From: Pseudomonadales bacterium
GTDB lineage: Bacteria; Pseudomonadota; Gammaproteobacteria; Pseudomonadales; Azotimanducaceae
Assembly: GCA_019090615.1 (NCBI GenBank)
Contig: JAHRVQ010000087.1
Coordinates: 1-58,975, forward strand
DNA: 58,975 bases
Reading direction: 5' to 3'
The translations under genes and the position numbers were made by a program. The notes under the pieces were generated by a model, which was not told the origin of the DNA, searched no databases, and saw nothing but the letters and a program-made list of their open reading frames with translations. Shown here piece by piece: positions 58,518-58,975 of this stretch (positions are counted from its first letter, which is position 1; the number at the start of each line of letters is the position of its first letter).

Positions 58518-58859
58518 CTAACCGAAGAATTTAGTAAATACATCTTCGTTAAACCCAACCAGGATAGTCTTGCCAATTCTGGCAGTTGGGGCACGCATAT
58601 TACCCGTTGGTCCGAGGGTGGCTGCAATAGCTTCTTCGGGTACGGATTTAGCCACTGAAAACTCAGTGACCTTTTTGCCTTTCATGGCAATCAGTTTACT
58701 CGCCCCTTCAAGTAATTTTTCTGCATCAGCTGCCTGCAACTTTTTACTCGCCGGTACTTTTTCTTTTATATCAATTTCACTTGCTTCCAAGAACTTGGAT
58801 GCGCGGGTACAACTAGTTCAGCCATTGCGGAAATAATACCAATCAACTTTTTTAGCCAT
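58518..58859 (-). CDS. ArsC-family selenoprotein (UxxC thioredoxin fold)
   Basis: 113 residues if TGA at 58818-58820 is read as selenocysteine. The ATG at 58859 follows GAGGAGG by eight bases. Translation gives MAKKVDWYYFRNG-Sec-TSC, continuing TRASKFLEASEIDIKEKV. Sec14 and Cys17 form a UxxC redox motif where ArsC/Spx-type proteins have CxxC or a single Cys. The frame stays open on both sides of the TGA, and the second half (TEFSVAKS..., NMRAPTARIGKTILVGFNED) continues the fold. An arsenate-reductase-like selenoprotein family is known from marine bacteria; arsenate reduction itself is unproven. selA, selB, selC and selD must lie outside the window. Confidence 0.88.
58783..58802 (-). promoter_or_regulatory. 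Candidate bacterial SECIS hairpin
   Basis: On the minus strand GCATCCAAGTTCTTGGAAGC folds as GC-A-TCCAA / GTTC / TTGGA-A-GC: five base pairs, an A/A mismatch, then two more pairs. The loop begins G-U, the SelB-recognised feature in E. coli, and starts 23 nt after the UGA, within the known spacing range. Confidence 0.55.
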
Positions 58860-58956
58860 GAATTTATCCTCCTCTATTTTTAAGGTCAATACTGGAAAAA
58901 CTAAAGCCTACGAAAGCAGCGCCGCCAAAGCAACTAAATAAACACCGCGTTTAAAC

Positions 58957-58975
58957 CTGTCTCTTATACACATCT
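58957..58975. other. Tn5/Nextera mosaic-end adapter (sequencing artefact)
   Basis: The last 19 bases, CTGTCTCTTATACACATCT, are identical to the transposase mosaic end used in Nextera library preparation. They are untrimmed adapter, not genome, and mark the true end of the genomic sequence at about 58956. Confidence 0.97.

Noticed and set aside
58518-58790. 90-residue protein starting at TTG 58790
   Set aside because: It is the C-terminal part of the selenoprotein; the true start is at 58859, with an in-frame TGA between.

Overview
The window is a gammaproteobacterial chromosome contig, probably from a marine Cellvibrionales- or Pseudomonas-like lineage. This rests on gene order. The stretch pgeF-rluD-bamD-pilS-pilR-fimT, the minor pilin operon, ispH-fkpB-lspA, ribF-murJ-rpsT, proB-obgE-rpmA-rplU and ispB follows the order I remember for Pseudomonas aeruginosa, with some losses and rearrangements. 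The right end is not genomic: the last 19 bases match the Tn5/Nextera mosaic end, so the piece is a draft or metagenomic contig. I found no tRNA, rRNA, CRISPR array, insertion sequence or prophage.

Layout. (1) 0.3-3.4 kb: ilvI-ilvH-pssA on the minus strand. (2) 3.7-9.9 kb: a DUF4124 protein, rluD-pgeF, bamD and the PilS-PilR two-component pair. (3) 10.0-21.1 kb: type IV pilus biogenesis, with fimT followed by a colinear minor pilin operon (pilE, fimU, pilV, pilW, pilX, a 2211-residue PilY1, PilY2-like). (4) 21.2-31.2 kb: housekeeping genes (ispH, fkpB, lspA, ribF, murJ, rpsT, proB, obgE, rpmA, rplU, ispB). (5) 31.4-53.3 kb: a dense signalling region holding two sets of substrate-binding or outer-membrane proteins with hybrid kinases, a chemoreceptor, a rhodanese and a chemosensory-like island. 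The island consists of a CheX-domain histidine kinase, a CheY, a CheX/STAS-like/zinc-ribbon protein and a membrane-bound CheA-like kinase. A decayed poly-HAMP chemoreceptor follows it. (6) 53.5-57.0 kb: a four-gene putative catabolic operon (RraA-like, RidA, HpaB-like monooxygenase, LLM flavin oxidoreductase). (7) 57.1-58.9 kb: a DUF1295 membrane enzyme, a small membrane protein and an ArsC-like selenoprotein with an in-frame UGA.

The most unusual content is in region 5 and at the right edge. An intact chemoreceptor, a CheA-like kinase without a CheW-binding domain, and a degraded receptor share the same extracytoplasmic sensor domain, so one stimulus class may feed both a chemotaxis array and a separate CheX/CheY phosphorelay. 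The selenoprotein is hidden from ordinary ORF calling because its active-site codon is TGA; a candidate bacterial SECIS hairpin lies just downstream of it.
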